Positions 5,492 through 6,582 of a DNA stretch of 6,582 nt are shown in pieces (position 1 is the first letter of the stretch; every line of letters begins with the position of its first letter). The translations under genes were made by a program, and so were the position numbers. Source of the stretch: Thermoleophilia bacterium (GTDB lineage Bacteria; Actinomycetota; Thermoleophilia; RBG-16-64-13); the NCBI GenBank assembly GCA_016929985.1, contig JAFGIH010000226.1:1-6582 (forward strand), given 5' to 3'. The notes beneath the pieces were generated by a model, which had not been told where the DNA came from, searched no databases, and saw nothing but the letters and a program-made list of their open reading frames with translations.

Positions 5492-6582
5492 GATTCGGAC
5501 TCCTCCACTATGACGAAATCACCTGGGAGCACGCGGATCTTGCCGCCCGCGGCGAGTGTCTGCTTGATGTGATCGCGGACCTCCGCCCAGTAGCCATCGG
5601 GCATCTTGTGTACTTCAGCGCCCTGCTCGATCATGACCGTGCGCACCAGCGTGCCGTCGAGCTGCCGGGGCGTCACGCCGTTCTTGGCGCAGAGAGCCGC
5701 GGCCACGCCCGCCGCCTGCCCACTGCTCATGCAGACCGAGATGATGCGCACGGCCGCCTGCGCGTTGAACTCGGCGGACAGGCACCGGCCCGCGAGGAAC
5801 ATGTTCTCGATCCCCAGCGGCACGAGGCACCGGTACGGGATGTCGCAGTAGTCGGAGGTGTCCACGCGCAGCTCGTACCCGCTCATGTTGACGAACGGGT
5901 GCATCAGCTCCTCGCCGCCCGGCGCCGGCCGGCAGAAGGGCGAATCAACCGGCTCGGCGACGTGGATGTGCCGCATGAAGCCGTGCTCGCGGCTGGTGGG
6001 ATGATGGGTGTCGAAGAACTCGGGGAAGCGCGCGATGCCGTCGTCGAACTTCGCCCCGGTGGCCACGTCGATGTCTTTGAGCACGTACTCCCCCATCGCC
6101 CGGCGGGAATCGCGGATGCCGTGCATGTTGGCGATGCCGGTCACCCGGCACTTCTCGAAGCCGGGCGCGCACTTACGGAGGAAGCTCTCCACCCAGAGGA
6201 TCTGCTGGTGCTGTTCCATGATCTGCCGGCTGACGTCTTCGGCGTCGGTGTTGTGGCAGAACATGCTGTGCGTGGTCATGATGCAGATGTCGGCGTCTTC
6301 CGGTTTGGTGCCGGGCACCTGGTAGATGAGCGCCGCCGGGAAGATGAAGTACGGCAGGCCGCCGTCGGCGACGGCCTGCTTCTCCAGGTAGATGTAGAAC
6401 TGGAAGAAGGGCAGGCGTTCCGGGTTGCGCTCCGGGTCGGCCGCCCAGGCCTCGGCGGCCTCGCGGTACGCGGCCATGTTCACGTTCGCCAGCCTGAAGC
6501 CCAGGGTGGACGACATGTTGAGCCCGCCGAACTCGGGGCTCCCCACCTCGCAGGGCACGCCGGCGGCGGCGGCCAGCACCGC
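5488..6582 (-). CDS. FAD-dependent oxidoreductase, C-terminal part (partial)
   Basis: The frame is open from the right edge to a TGA at 5490-5488 and gives the last 364 residues; the N-terminal dinucleotide-binding GxGxxG region lies outside the window. The visible part fits the FAD_oxidored family (PF12831): GFRLANVN near the start, GIRDSRRAMGEY (about 6085-6127), DIPYRCLVP (about 5820-5850), AGRCLSAEFNAQAA and SGQAAGVAAAL (about 5690-5793), which in this family contact the FAD. Members are flavoenzymes of mostly unknown substrate, often in clusters for sugar, aromatic or other small-molecule oxidation. A GTG at 6577-6579 lies in the middle of a continuing coding frame and is not the start. 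The gene overlaps the alcohol dehydrogenase gene by 4 bases, so it heads or continues the minus-strand operon. The family call is confident; the reaction is unknown. Confidence 0.87.
   Translation of the reverse strand, partial: AVLAAAAGVPCEVGSPEFGGLNMSSTLGFRLANVNMAAYREAAEAWAADPERNPERLPFFQFYIYLEKQAVADGGLPYFIFPAALIYQVPGTKPEDADICIMTTHSMFCHNTDAEDVSRQIMEQHQQILWVESFLRKCAPGFEKCRVTGIANMHGIRDSRRAMGEYVLKDIDVATGAKFDDGIARFPEFFDTHHPTSREHGFMRHIHVAEPVDSPFCRPAPGGEELMHPFVNMSGYELRVDTSDYCDIPYRCLVPLGIENMFLAGRCLSAEFNAQAAVRIISVCMSSGQAAGVAAALCAKNGVTPRQLDGTLVRTVMIEQGAEVHKMPDGYWAEVRDHIKQTLAAGGKIRVLPGDFVIVEESES
5500..5506 (-). promoter_or_regulatory. Ribosome binding site of the alcohol dehydrogenase gene
   Basis: On the minus strand GGAGGAG ends 8 bases before the ATG at 5491. 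It lies within the end of the flavoprotein gene. This supports the chosen start and independent ribosome loading in addition to coupling through the ATGA overlap. Confidence 0.75.

Overview
The window is high-GC, densely packed bacterial DNA, probably from an actinomycete-lineage bacterium such as a member of Thermoleophilia or Coriobacteriia. The lineage call is inference. It rests on GC-rich third codon positions, one GTG start, and a zinc-ribbon/transmembrane protein whose outer part resembles pilin-like domains that I recall from those groups. There are eight protein-coding genes, two of them cut by the window edges. I see no RNA gene, mobile element or CRISPR array, and no gene-free stretch longer than about 115 bases.

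Left block, plus strand (1-2683): the C-terminal end of an unrecognised protein (1-162), then a double-cupin protein (200-1222), then two related SnoaL/NTF2-like proteins (1245-1916 and 1946-2683). The gaps are 37, 22 and 29 bases and each complete gene has a Shine-Dalgarno sequence, so this looks like one transcription unit. Small beta-barrel proteins of these two kinds are usually metal-dependent enzymes or binding proteins (cupin) and cofactor-free lyases, isomerases or hydrolases (SnoaL_4). Together they suggest catabolism or modification of a small organic molecule.

Middle (2684-3443): a 115-base spacer with a regularly spaced inverted/direct repeat, then a stand-alone gene for a zinc-ribbon, single-pass membrane protein with a pilin-like outer domain. 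It converges on the minus-strand block with only 15 bases between the stop codons.

Right block, minus strand (6582 down to 3459): an FAD-dependent oxidoreductase (N-terminus beyond the edge), a zinc-dependent alcohol dehydrogenase, and a metallo-beta-lactamase-fold hydrolase. Their coding regions overlap by 4 bases and 1 base, which is strong evidence for one translationally coupled operon. The plausible sequence of chemistry is flavin oxidation, alcohol/aldehyde redox, then hydrolysis, but no substrate can be read from the sequence.

The most unusual points are the double cupin, whose two halves have decayed differently so that only the first keeps the metal ligands; the SnoaL pair, in which the upstream copy has lost the usual catalytic Asp position; and the pilin-like domain on a zinc-ribbon anchor without a prepilin signal. 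The two blocks together could be an uncharacterised degradation island, but this is a hypothesis from gene content only.
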